Below, piece after piece: positions 37,475 through 45,896 of a stretch of DNA of 64,000 nucleotides; the stretch's first letter is position 1; each line of letters begins with the position of its first letter. The notes under the pieces were generated by a model that saw only the letters and a program-made list of their open reading frames with translations, had not been told where the DNA came from and made no database searches. The stretch is from assembly GCA_910579145.1 (NCBI GenBank), contig CAJTTQ010000001.1:110097-174096 (forward strand). The letters are read 5' to 3'. This DNA is from an uncultured Eubacterium sp. GTDB taxonomy: Bacteria > Bacillota > Clostridia > Lachnospirales > Lachnospiraceae. Both the position numbers and the translations under genes were made by a program.

Positions 37475-39386
37475 GTCTGCCGGTAAATGCGATCACAGGC
37501 ACAAAGCGTCCTTTGCTGTGTCATGGAGGCTGAGGCCGATTTTCATTTTGTTCGTTCTGTTTTTTGTCTGTTTCAGTTGCGTATGGCCTTTTTTGCTGCC
37601 GCGAACGGCTCAGGCAGCAGGGAAAAAGCAGGACGGAGGAAAGGCAGGGAGGGGAAAGAGCAGCGTTTCTTACACGGTAAAAAACGGAACGCTCATCTTG
37701 AAAGGAAAAGGAGCCGTTTCTCCGAAGATCAAGGTGGCAGACAAAAAGAAGATCAAAAAGATCATCGTGAAAAAAGGTGTTACATCTCTTCCGCCATGGG
37801 CATTTTGGGGATTTAAAAATGTAAAAGAGGTAGAGATCGCCGCTTCTGTCCGAAGGATCGGAGAGGGGGCGCTGCCGGACAGCAAGTCGTTAAAAAAGGT
37901 GACGATGCCCGGTTCCTTCCACTATAGGGAAGACGAGGGGGATTATCTGTCCTACAGTATCCTTCCCAATGAAAAGGTGCGGATCGAGACGATATATTTT
38001 AATACTCCCCTATCACTGGATACCTGTTCCTATATCAAGAGCGGACAGTTAAACGTCTGGAAAAAGGATCCCAAATATCGAAGCATCAAAGGGGTTGTCT
38101 ACTCGAAAGACGGAAAAGATCTCGTGCGGGTTCCGGCGTTTCGTAAGTCGCTGACAGTCGAAGAGGGGTGCGAAGTGTTTTGCGCGCAGGCAGTACAGTA
38201 TGCAAAAGAATACGGGGTCGTGGATATCGACACGGAGGTTGAACTGGTCTGTAAGGGATTGAGAAAAATCGTGCTGCCGCGCTCCGTCCGGGCGGTCGAC
38301 ACGTCAAAATACGAGGCGGAATGTTACGATACGAGTAAGGTGAAAACGATCGTGGTCCGCGCGGAACATAGTCTGGACGGTGAAGGACTCGCCCGGATCC
38401 TTCACCAGTTTCCAGCGGTTGAAGCGAAACGGTTTCTCGGACAGCTTCCGGATGTCGTAACCGGGAACGGCCTTTTCTGGGACCGGCGGGATGGATATTT
38501 GATCTATTATTCCGGCAGGGGCGATGAGGTGGTGGTCCCCGACGGGATCAGTGCGATCGGGGCTTTTGCGTTTGCGGAAAGTGGTGTCAAGCGGGTCGTC
38601 GTACCTGATTCTGTCACAGAAATCGGGGAAGGAGCTTTTTTACAGTGCCGTGTTCTGAAGGAAGTGAGGCTGCCGGAAACGCTCGGGAAAATGGGGAAAT
38701 CAGTCTTTAATGGCTGTTCGGCGCTGACATCTGTTCATTTTCCAAAGGGCCTGGCAGAAGTGCCGACCTCGGCATTTCTGTACTGCGAATCGTTACAGGA
38801 GGTAGTTCTGCCGGACACGGTAACGGAGATCGGAGCCTATGCGTTCTTTTCTACGAAAGTGCCATCTTCCATCCTGTCCTGCCGTTCGATCAAAAAAATA
38901 AAAAGTTATGCGTTTGGCAGTGTGGAATGGAGCGAACTGACGCTTCCGGAAACGGTAGAAATCGTTGAGCCGTTTGCGCTGGCGGCGGGGCCTGGGCTCA
39001 GACGGGTGACGATATGCGGCAGTTCCACGCAGATCAGCCAGAACGCATTTGGCAGCTGTCTGAATGATAAAATAAACGTGTCAATGGAATACCGGACGGG
39101 AGTGGAAGAGTGGCAGACGATGATCGATGCTTCCCGGGCGGGGTCAGGGAAAAGAAGTGTTGTTCAACTCGGATGGTACGGCATATCCGGAGTAGATGGC
39201 TGGCAGATCCAGGTTTCCCGGGATAAGGCATTTCAAAAAAAACTTCGGACATTCGAAGCCAAAAAGCAGAAGACGGGGATGCTGGTTAACAATAAAAACG
39301 GTGTGGTGAGATGCGCCCGCATCCGCCCCTATCAGATGAAAGAGGGGGCGAGAGTATATGGAAAATGGAGTACTGTCTGTTTGTAA
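37446..39386 (+). CDS. BspA-like leucine-rich surface protein B
   Basis: A 646-residue paralogue of the preceding protein with the same plan: signal peptide (hydrophobic about 30-50, cleavage near AQAA), the shared KKKIKKIIVKKGVTSLP segment, LRR_5 repeats and a FnIII-like end (GVDGWQIQVSRDKAF). ATG 37446 and its AGGAGG (37429-37434) lie inside the 3' end of gene A, so translation of the two is coupled. The pair is clearly a tandem duplication that has diverged in the middle. No cell-wall anchor motif is visible. Confidence 0.8.
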   Translation: MECGVGKKSESAGKCDHRHKASFAVSWRLRPIFILFVLFFVCFSCVWPFLLPRTAQAAGKKQDGGKAGRGKSSVSYTVKNGTLILKGKGAVSPKIKVADKKKIKKIIVKKGVTSLPPWAFWGFKNVKEVEIAASVRRIGEGALPDSKSLKKVTMPGSFHYREDEGDYLSYSILPNEKVRIETIYFNTPLSLDTCSYIKSGQLNVWKKDPKYRSIKGVVYSKDGKDLVRVPAFRKSLTVEEGCEVFCAQAVQYAKEYGVVDIDTEVELVCKGLRKIVLPRSVRAVDTSKYEAECYDTSKVKTIVVRAEHSLDGEGLARILHQFPAVEAKRFLGQLPDVVTGNGLFWDRRDGYLIYYSGRGDEVVVPDGISAIGAFAFAESGVKRVVVPDSVTEIGEGAFLQCRVLKEVRLPETLGKMGKSVFNGCSALTSVHFPKGLAEVPTSAFLYCESLQEVVLPDTVTEIGAYAFFSTKVPSSILSCRSIKKIKSYAFGSVEWSELTLPETVEIVEPFALAAGPGLRRVTICGSSTQISQNAFGSCLNDKINVSMEYRTGVEEWQTMIDASRAGSGKRSVVQLGWYGISGVDGWQIQVSRDKAFQKKLRTFEAKKQKTGMLVNNKNGVVRCARIRPYQMKEGARVYGKWSTVCL

Positions 39387-39478
39387 AAAAACGGAAGAGA
39401 AGAATGGAGGATAAAGTTTGTGCGTACACGCCCAAACTTCTTTCATGCACAAAAAACGTGTGCGAATGGAGGTAAAAG

Positions 39479-40756
39479 ATGAAAAAAATAGGAATCGTGA
39501 TCTGTAATTACAATAAACGGGAATACGTGGTAAATTGTATCCAGAGCGTACTGGAATCCAAGACCGACGACTTTGATATTTATGTTGTGGACAACGCCTC
39601 GACCGACGATTCGGTGGAAGCAGTAAGAGCGGCATTCGGCGACCGGGTGACATTACTTGTAAATAAGGAAAACCTCGGCGGTTCGGGTGGTTTTAATACG
39701 GGAATCCGCAAGGTGTTAGAAGAGGGATATGAGTATCTCTACTGCCTGGATAATGATGTGCTCGTGGACGAAAACGCGGTGGGCGCGCTGGCGGACTATC
39801 TGGACGCCCACGAAGATACCGGGGTGGCCGGCTCGATCGTCTATCACATGGACTATCCACAGTATGTGCAGCAGTACGGACTAGACATTGATTTCCAGAA
39901 CTTTACGGCGATCACGCACTACGCCGATTTCCTCGACGACGGGAGCATACCGGACGTCCATGAATGCGATACGGTCGCCACGTGCAGCGTCATGATCCGC
40001 ACAAGCTGTATCAAAACGACGGATATCGGCATTATGCCGGAGGATAATTTTATCTACTGGGATGATATGGAGTGGATCTACCGGTTTACACTGGCCGGGT
40101 TCCGCGTGGTGACCATCAGAGACAGCGTCGTCTTGCACAAGATGGGGTCGAACGCGAGGCCGGCGAACACGTTTATCAATTATTATATGTGGCGAAACCG
40201 CATGAACTTTTTTATGCGGTATACGCCGGAGGAAAAGATCGATACTATGAGTTACCGCATATTGAGCGCGGTCTTTGATTCGCTGTACGAGAGCATGTAC
40301 CGGGAAGAGCACAATATCATGCGCACGATCTCGTATTCGTTCTTTGATGCCATCCGGGGGGTGCGCGGAAAGGCCGCGGAGCATAAAATACTGCCAAACG
40401 ACGCGAATGACGATAAGCTGCGCGCGTTTCTGCAGGGGAAGCGCACATATTTCGTCGTGGCAGATGGACAGGAGGCAGCCCTTTCGGACTTCGAGGCGAC
40501 CATTCACTCGCTGAACCCGGAGTTAGAACGCGTGATGGACAGGCAGCAGGCGGATGTGACGATCGGTCTCTGTGATTACGTGATGAAAATGAAGGGCGGC
40601 GATCATGGGATCGTGTATCTGGATACGGAACAAAACGCGATCATCGACGAGGAGGACTGGATGGCCGTGGAAAATTACGAGTACAGTAAATCCCTTTTTG
40701 TTTATATGAACCAGGCTGCTTTTTTGGATGCAGTTTTTTCACTTCGAGCAAAATAG
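39479..40756 (+). CDS. GT2-family glycosyltransferase
   Basis: A 425-residue GT-A glycosyltransferase of family 2. The nucleotide-sugar site is seen in VVDNASTDDS, NLGGSGGFNTGI and the DxD-like LDNDVLVD; WDDMEWIYR is the likely catalytic-base region. The resemblance is to rhamnosyl/galactofuranosyl transferases. No membrane segment is visible. Residues from about 295 on form an extra domain that I do not recognise (it includes YFVVADGQEAALSDFEA). GGAGG precedes ATG 39479. Its neighbours suggest a role in surface polysaccharide. Confidence 0.82.
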   Translation: MKKIGIVICNYNKREYVVNCIQSVLESKTDDFDIYVVDNASTDDSVEAVRAAFGDRVTLLVNKENLGGSGGFNTGIRKVLEEGYEYLYCLDNDVLVDENAVGALADYLDAHEDTGVAGSIVYHMDYPQYVQQYGLDIDFQNFTAITHYADFLDDGSIPDVHECDTVATCSVMIRTSCIKTTDIGIMPEDNFIYWDDMEWIYRFTLAGFRVVTIRDSVVLHKMGSNARPANTFINYYMWRNRMNFFMRYTPEEKIDTMSYRILSAVFDSLYESMYREEHNIMRTISYSFFDAIRGVRGKAAEHKILPNDANDDKLRAFLQGKRTYFVVADGQEAALSDFEATIHSLNPELERVMDRQQADVTIGLCDYVMKMKGGDHGIVYLDTEQNAIIDEEDWMAVENYEYSKSLFVYMNQAAFLDAVFSLRAK

Positions 40757-40779
40757 CACTATGTTTTTTAAGAGAAATG

Positions 40780-40788
40780 TGATAAAAT
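40780..40788 (+). promoter_or_regulatory. Possible extended -10 promoter for CE4/GH5 genes
   Basis: TGA followed by TAAAAT (40783-40788), with no good -35. The same ATGTGATAAAATA string occurs before the trigger-factor-like gene. Confidence 0.35.
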
Positions 40789-40827
40789 AGATTAGAGTTA
40801 TTTTAAACAGAAGGGAGAAATGATGGA

Positions 40828-41670
40828 ATGAATGAAATGTATCTGCGCTTTCCAAACGGGCGGAAAAAAGCGTTTACCATTAGTTATGATGACAATGTGA
40901 CACAGGATGAGCGGCTGATCGAACTGATGCAAAAATATGAGATCAAGGGAACATTTAATATCATCCCGGGTTGGTTTGCAGAGGAAGGGGCTGTTTTTCC
41001 GGCGGGAGAGACATATGTGAACGTCACGGAAAGCAAGGCGCTGGAAATATATGAGGACGAACGTATCGAAGTGGCAAACCACGGATTTAACCATACAAAA
41101 ATGACGACGCTTCCCAAACTGCTCTGTGTGGACGATCTGATAAAATGCCGTCTGAAATTGGAGCAGATGTATAAAAAGATTACGACTGGGTTTGCGTATC
41201 CCTATGGTTTGTATGATCAGGAGCTGATCGGCGTATTAAAAGATGTCGGCATTTCTTATGCGAGAACGGTACACAGCACGGGCGGATTTTCGCTGCCGGA
41301 GGACTGGCTGGAACTCCATCCGACGTGCCATCATGACGATGAGCGGCTGTGGGAACTGACAGATCGTTTTTTGAACGATAAAATTTGCGAGCAGCCGTAT
41401 ATGTTTTATGTGTGGGGACACACATTTGAATTTGACCGCAACGATAACTGGGATGTGATCGAGTCCCTGTTTGAAAAAGTTGCTGGTAAGGAAGAGGTAT
41501 GGTATGCGACAAACGGCGAAATATGCGAGTACCATAACGCATATCAGAAACTTGTGTGTTCGGTTGACGGACGACGTATCTTCAATCCGACGAGTACCGA
41601 TCTGTGGGCAGAGATCGACCATAAACTGATGCTTTTGCCGGCCGGTCATTCCGTGGAGGCAGCGCCGTGA
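40828..41670 (+). CDS. Polysaccharide deacetylase family protein (CE4)
   Basis: A 280-residue NodB-fold protein. Motif 1 is degenerate but keeps the metal/catalytic Asp pair (SYDDN, D21-D22); motif 2 has H85 and H89 in ANHGFNHT; motif 3 is AYPYGLYD. It should remove N- or O-acetyl groups from a glycan or act on a related substrate. There is no signal peptide, which is unusual for an enzyme on peptidoglycan or exopolysaccharide and points to an intracellular precursor. It overlaps the GH5 gene by four bases (GTGA), so the two are coupled. Confidence 0.8.
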   Translation: MNEMYLRFPNGRKKAFTISYDDNVTQDERLIELMQKYEIKGTFNIIPGWFAEEGAVFPAGETYVNVTESKALEIYEDERIEVANHGFNHTKMTTLPKLLCVDDLIKCRLKLEQMYKKITTGFAYPYGLYDQELIGVLKDVGISYARTVHSTGGFSLPEDWLELHPTCHHDDERLWELTDRFLNDKICEQPYMFYVWGHTFEFDRNDNWDVIESLFEKVAGKEEVWYATNGEICEYHNAYQKLVCSVDGRRIFNPTSTDLWAEIDHKLMLLPAGHSVEAAP

Positions 41671-42632
41671 AAAAGAAGAGTATGTTAATAGCTGCGTGCG
41701 CAGCAGTCATGTTTGCGTTGGGGATCGCATGGGGAGGCAGAGCGTGTCAGGCGGCGAAGCCATCAGCGCTAAAGGTAAAAGACAATAAGATCGTCAATGC
41801 TTCGGATAAGGCCGTCGTACTCAAAGGAGTCAGTACCCACGGTATCGCCTGGTATCCGCAATATGTGAATAAACAGTGTTTTAAGAGTTTTAAAAAGATG
41901 GGTGCGAATACGATCCGTCTGGCATTTTACAGCGACGATTCCGCCGGTTATGATAAGTCTTTGTACATAAAGGTCGAAGAAGGGGTGAAGGCGGCGACCG
42001 ATTTAGGTATGTATGTCATAATCGACTGGCATATTTTGTCCGACGGCAACCCGAAAAAAAATCAAAAAAAGGCAAAAGAGTTTTTTACCTATTTTGCGAA
42101 AAAATATGCGGGGCAGACAAATGTATTATACGAAATCTGCAATGAGCCAAATGGTGATGTCACATGGGGCCGGGACATTAAACCATATGCGGAAAAGATG
42201 ATCAAGCTGATCCGCAAATACGATAAGAACGGCATTATCATTGTCGGCACGCCTACGTGGTCCCAGGATGTCGATCTAGTGGCCGAGGATCCGATCAGGA
42301 ACCAGAATAACATCGCGTACGCGTTCCATTTTTATGCGGCGACGCACAAAGACCAGCTCCGGGAAAAGTTGAAAACAGCGAATGAAAAAGGACTTCCCGT
42401 TATCGTGACGGAGTTTTCCATCTGCGATGCGTCTGGGAATGGAAAGATTGATAAAAAAGAGGCAAAAGCGTGGATGAAGCTTTTGAAGAAACATAAGATC
42501 GGGCGCGTGGCGTGGAACATTTCAAATAAGAATGAGACGAGTGCGCTCATCCAGCCTTCCTGCAAAAAGACGGATAAGATTTCCAAAAAAAATCTATCGA
42601 AATCTGGAAAATGGATCGTGGGCAACTGGTAA
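41667..42632 (+). CDS. Secreted GH5 endoglucanase-like hydrolase
   Basis: A 321-residue glycoside hydrolase family 5 protein with a signal peptide (about 1-30, ending in CQAA). The acid/base is E160 in YEICNEPNG and the nucleophile E249 in VIVTEFSICD; the N-terminal LKGVSTHGIAWYP and IIDWHI are typical of bacterial cellulases. It would cut beta-1,4-glucan or related mannan outside the cell. No carbohydrate-binding module or anchor is seen; the C-terminus is short and basic. GTG 41667 has GGAGG seven bases upstream, within the deacetylase gene. Confidence 0.88.
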   Translation: MKKKSMLIAACAAVMFALGIAWGGRACQAAKPSALKVKDNKIVNASDKAVVLKGVSTHGIAWYPQYVNKQCFKSFKKMGANTIRLAFYSDDSAGYDKSLYIKVEEGVKAATDLGMYVIIDWHILSDGNPKKNQKKAKEFFTYFAKKYAGQTNVLYEICNEPNGDVTWGRDIKPYAEKMIKLIRKYDKNGIIIVGTPTWSQDVDLVAEDPIRNQNNIAYAFHFYAATHKDQLREKLKTANEKGLPVIVTEFSICDASGNGKIDKKEAKAWMKLLKKHKIGRVAWNISNKNETSALIQPSCKKTDKISKKNLSKSGKWIVGNW

Positions 42633-42701
42633 TTGTGGTAATACGGCGCCTTACGGCGTTTTATAACTAATGCAATATTTTAATTTTAGGAGGTATTTTT
42701 T

Positions 42702-43328
42702 ATGAGTATTCAGATTCAAAAAGTAACGGATGCGGCGTTTCAAAAATACGGCCGGATCCTCACACCGGATTATGACGTGGCAGAACTGGTAGACAAGATG
42801 CAGGAAATGCCGTGTCCGGCGGACGTCGTTTATGAACCGTCGGTAAAAGAACTAGAGGCGCTTCCGATCATGAAGACATTTACGGATAGTCTTTACGGCG
42901 GCCTTCCGATCCAGATCGGATACTGCAACGGGCATAATACGCTGCTAAATGCGGTAGAGTATCATCGTTCTTCCGAAGTGAATGTGGCAGCGACAGATCT
43001 CATCCTGCTCATTGGCATGCAGCAGGACATTGAAGCAGATTATACATACGACACAAAGAAGATCGAGGCTTTTCTCGTGCCAAAAGGAACGATGATCGAA
43101 GTGTATGCGACGACACTCCACTATGCTCCGTGCAGCGTAGACGGACAGGAATTCCGCTGTGTTGTCGTTCTGCCGAAAGATACGAATCTTGACCTGGTAG
43201 TGAAGCCGGAAGGAGCCAGTGAGGACAAACTTTTGGTGGCGAGGAACAAGTGGCTGATCGGCCATCCAGACGCAAAGATCGACGGCGCGTTCAACGGATT
43301 GAAAGGGGAAAATATTTCCGTAGGGTAA
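42702..43328 (+). CDS. DUF4867 family protein
   Basis: A 208-residue protein I recognise as the DUF4867 family, common in gut Clostridia, with the conserved core LPIQIGYCNGHN, NAVEYHRSSEVNVAATD and TLHYAPCSVDG. The fold is probably cupin-like, judging by the His-rich strands and the resemblance to ureidoglycolate-lyase-type proteins, which is an inference. Function unknown; a sugar-isomerase or lyase role has been guessed for such cupins. A single AGGAGG-led gene, 69 bases after the GH5 gene, with only a weak hairpin between. Confidence 0.75.
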   Translation: MSIQIQKVTDAAFQKYGRILTPDYDVAELVDKMQEMPCPADVVYEPSVKELEALPIMKTFTDSLYGGLPIQIGYCNGHNTLLNAVEYHRSSEVNVAATDLILLIGMQQDIEADYTYDTKKIEAFLVPKGTMIEVYATTLHYAPCSVDGQEFRCVVVLPKDTNLDLVVKPEGASEDKLLVARNKWLIGHPDAKIDGAFNGLKGENISVG

Positions 43329-43382
43329 TCGGGACGGCGATGTCATTTTGTGAAACGATTGTATAATTTTTTGAATTTTAGG

Positions 43383-43410
43383 TTGACATTTCAAAAATAA
43401 GTGATATACT
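43383..43410 (+). promoter_or_regulatory. sigma-A promoter of the trp operon
   Basis: A perfect TTGACA (43383-43388), a 16-base spacer and TATACT (43405-43410) start the T-box leader. Confidence 0.8.
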
Positions 43411-43416
43411 AAATAA

Positions 43417-43716
43417 CAAATCAAAAAACAAACCAAACAAACCGACGATCAAGAGTAGTAGAAATGTGGAACTGTTTCCAGAGAGCTGTAGGTTGGTGTG
43501 ATACAGCAGCAGGAACATTTTGAATGGACTTGAGAGGGCAGCTTGAACGATGTTATGAACATCAAGTAGACGCTGACGGAAACCTGGACCGTTATCTGCA
43601 GGAGTGCATGTTAGTGCATGATGAGTGGGTCATTTATGGCCAATTTGGGTGGTACCGCAGAAGTATAGTAAGCTTTTGTCCCTAATCCTTAACCGGATCA
43701 GGGATAAAAGCTTTTT
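43417..43716 (+). promoter_or_regulatory. T-box riboswitch, Trp specifier
   Basis: A 300-base leader of T-box form. The conserved T-box AATTTGGGTGGTACCGC begins at 43642; a stem I with AGAGAGC (43482 region), a GGTTGGTG loop and the specifier context GAA-TGG-ACT lies upstream. The specifier codon TGG (43525-43527) reads tryptophan. Uncharged tRNA-Trp should stabilise an antiterminator formed by the T-box and the left arm of the terminator, turning on trp genes when Trp is short. Stem II/III details were not folded. Confidence 0.92.
43670..43716 (+). terminator. T-box terminator
   Basis: The arm at 43670-43688 pairs with 43695-43713 around TTAACC, with a few mismatches, and ends in a T-run. 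This is the regulated terminator of the leader. Confidence 0.88.
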
Positions 43717-43785
43717 TGTTTTGAGAAAAACGAATAACCAGGGAAAACGTCAGTGATCAGTCAGGCAGCAGAAAGGAAGGTCAGC

Positions 43786-45300
43786 ATGAAAAGACAAAGA
43801 GAACAAACAGACAATGGAATGATGCAGCGGGAAATAGAGCGCATCCAGCAGTATGCGGAGGAATATGACATAGTTCCCATCAAAAAGGAAATATTTGCGG
43901 ATGTCATCACCCCGATTTCACTGCTCCGCAAACTGGCGGTAAAACACAGACGTTTTTATCTGCTGGAGAGCGTAGAAGGGGGAGAAAAGTGGGGACGCTA
44001 TTCCTTTCTCGGGTACGATCCGGTCATGCGGGTGACCTGTTCGAAAAAACAGGTGACGATCGAGACGGGAAACGGAACGGAAACGATGGAGACAGAAGAT
44101 GCGTTTGAGGTTGTGCGCCGGATACTGAATAGGTACCGCTCTCCGAAATTAGACGATATGCCTCCATTTACGGGAGGATTTGTCGGATATTTTGCCTATG
44201 CGGTCATCGCCCACGCGGAACCGGTGCTGGATATAAAACGCGGTGAGTTCCACGACTTTGACCTGATGCTTTTTGATAAGGTGATCGTCTATGATCAGTT
44301 GAGGCAGAAGATGGCGGTCGTGGCCAATGTGGGTACAAAAGGGGATGTGGCGGGACATTACCGGAAAGCGGTGCGGGAGATCGAGGAGATGATCGGGCAG
44401 ATTCATGAACAGGTAAACATCCCCGAGGAAAAGAAGGCTCACAAGGTGAAATTTTCGTGCAATGTGACGAAGGAGCAGTATTCGGATATGGTGGAGAGGA
44501 CGAAGGAATACATTCGGGAGGGCGATATTTTTCAGGCAGTGATCTCCAGACGGTTTGTCAGTGATTACGAGGGAAGCCTTATTGGTCCGTACCGGGTGCT
44601 GCGCACGACGAACCCGTCCCCGTACATGGTCTATATGAACCTCGATGACGTGGAGATCATGAGTACGTCGCCTGAGACGCTTGTACGGCTGCAGGACGGG
44701 AGGCTCACGACGTTTCCGGTAGCGGGGTCAAGGCCGAGGGGGAAGGATGAGAGGGAAGATGGGGCGCTTATGGAGGAACTGCTTCAAGATGAAAAAGAAC
44801 TGTCTGAACACAATATGCTCGTTGATCTCGGAAGGAACGATCTGGGGCGGATTTCCCGATTTGGATCCGTCGAAGTGACACAGTATATGATGATACACAA
44901 GTATTCCAAGATCATGCACATCTGCTCACAGGTAGAAGGAGAGATTCGCGGGGATCAGGACGCGTTTGACGCGGTGAAGTCGGTACTTCCGGCGGGGACA
45001 TTGTCCGGGGCGCCGAAGATCAGGGCGTGTGAGATCATTGATGAATTGGAGGGCGAACCGAGGGGGATTTATGGCGGAGCGCTCGGGTATATCGATTTCA
45101 GCGGAAATATGGATACGTGCATTGCCATCCGTATGGCGGTGAAAAAAGGCGGAAAAGTTTATGTGCAGGCGGGAGGCGGTATCGTGGCGGACAGCCAGCC
45201 GGAACTGGAGTACGAGGAATCGGCAAATAAGGCAAAGGCCGTGATGGAAGCGATCGCTTACCGGTTTGATTGTGAGAGCGCGGAAACCGCGCAGGAATGA
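43786..45300 (+). CDS. trpE: Anthranilate synthase component I
   Basis: A 504-residue chorismate-using subunit. The N-terminal LLESVEGGEKWGRYSFLG holds the Trp feedback site; the catalytic domain has GDIFQAVISRRF, PSPYMVYMNL, TFPVAGSRPRGK and AGTLSGAPKIRACEIIDELE. ATG 43786 follows AAAGGAAGG; the frame extends to 43753 without a ribosome site. It is the first of seven trp genes in one transcript. Confidence 0.95.
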   Translation: MKRQREQTDNGMMQREIERIQQYAEEYDIVPIKKEIFADVITPISLLRKLAVKHRRFYLLESVEGGEKWGRYSFLGYDPVMRVTCSKKQVTIETGNGTETMETEDAFEVVRRILNRYRSPKLDDMPPFTGGFVGYFAYAVIAHAEPVLDIKRGEFHDFDLMLFDKVIVYDQLRQKMAVVANVGTKGDVAGHYRKAVREIEEMIGQIHEQVNIPEEKKAHKVKFSCNVTKEQYSDMVERTKEYIREGDIFQAVISRRFVSDYEGSLIGPYRVLRTTNPSPYMVYMNLDDVEIMSTSPETLVRLQDGRLTTFPVAGSRPRGKDEREDGALMEELLQDEKELSEHNMLVDLGRNDLGRISRFGSVEVTQYMMIHKYSKIMHICSQVEGEIRGDQDAFDAVKSVLPAGTLSGAPKIRACEIIDELEGEPRGIYGGALGYIDFSGNMDTCIAIRMAVKKGGKVYVQAGGGIVADSQPELEYEESANKAKAVMEAIAYRFDCESAETAQE

Positions 45301-45308
45301 GGTGGAAC

Positions 45309-45896
45309 ATGATCGTATTGATAGATAATTATGACAGTTTTTCTTATAACCTGGTCCAGCTGATCGGAGAGAGGGATCCAGATATACGGGTCATACGAAA
45401 CGATGAGATGAACGTGGAGGACATACGGAAATGCCAGCCGTCCCATATCATCATATCGCCGGGGCCGGGGCATCCGGGGGCAGCTGGCATATGTGAGCAG
45501 ACCATAGCCGAAATGAAGGGAGAGGTTCCGATCTTAGGCGTTTGTCTCGGGCATCAGGCGATCTGTGAGGTGTTTGGCGCAAAGATCCGTCACGCGAAGA
45601 CGCTCATGCACGGAAAGAAGAGCAATATAAAGATTGAAAATTCGGATCCTATATTTCAAGGACTTCCGAATCGGATTGATGTGGCGAGGTATCATTCCCT
45701 GATTGCGGACATGGATACGATACCGGATACATTAGATGTAATCGCGGCGGATGACCACAATGAGGTCATGGCAGTCAGATACAAAGAGGCTCTCGTTTAC
45801 GGACTGCAGTTTCATCCAGAATCGATACTGACGCCGGAGGGCGGCATCATCATAGACAATTTCTTAGCAATGAAAGAGGGAGGTAACAGGATATGA
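45309..45896 (+). CDS. trpG: Anthranilate synthase glutamine amidotransferase
   Basis: A 195-residue class I glutamine amidotransferase supplying ammonia to TrpE. The nucleophile is C79 in GVCLGHQAI, with QFHPESI completing the triad; NYDSFSYNLVQ and SPGPGHP are typical. It is a separate gene, not fused to trpD. ATG 45309 is used with GAGG in the end of trpE; an ATG at 45297 overlaps the trpE stop. In some bacteria the same subunit also serves folate synthesis. Confidence 0.93.
   Translation: MIVLIDNYDSFSYNLVQLIGERDPDIRVIRNDEMNVEDIRKCQPSHIIISPGPGHPGAAGICEQTIAEMKGEVPILGVCLGHQAICEVFGAKIRHAKTLMHGKKSNIKIENSDPIFQGLPNRIDVARYHSLIADMDTIPDTLDVIAADDHNEVMAVRYKEALVYGLQFHPESILTPEGGIIIDNFLAMKEGGNRI

Noticed and set aside
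42633..42701. Terminator after the GH5 gene
   Set aside because: The only hairpin (CGCC/GGCG) is four to five pairs long with a short T-run; too weak to call.
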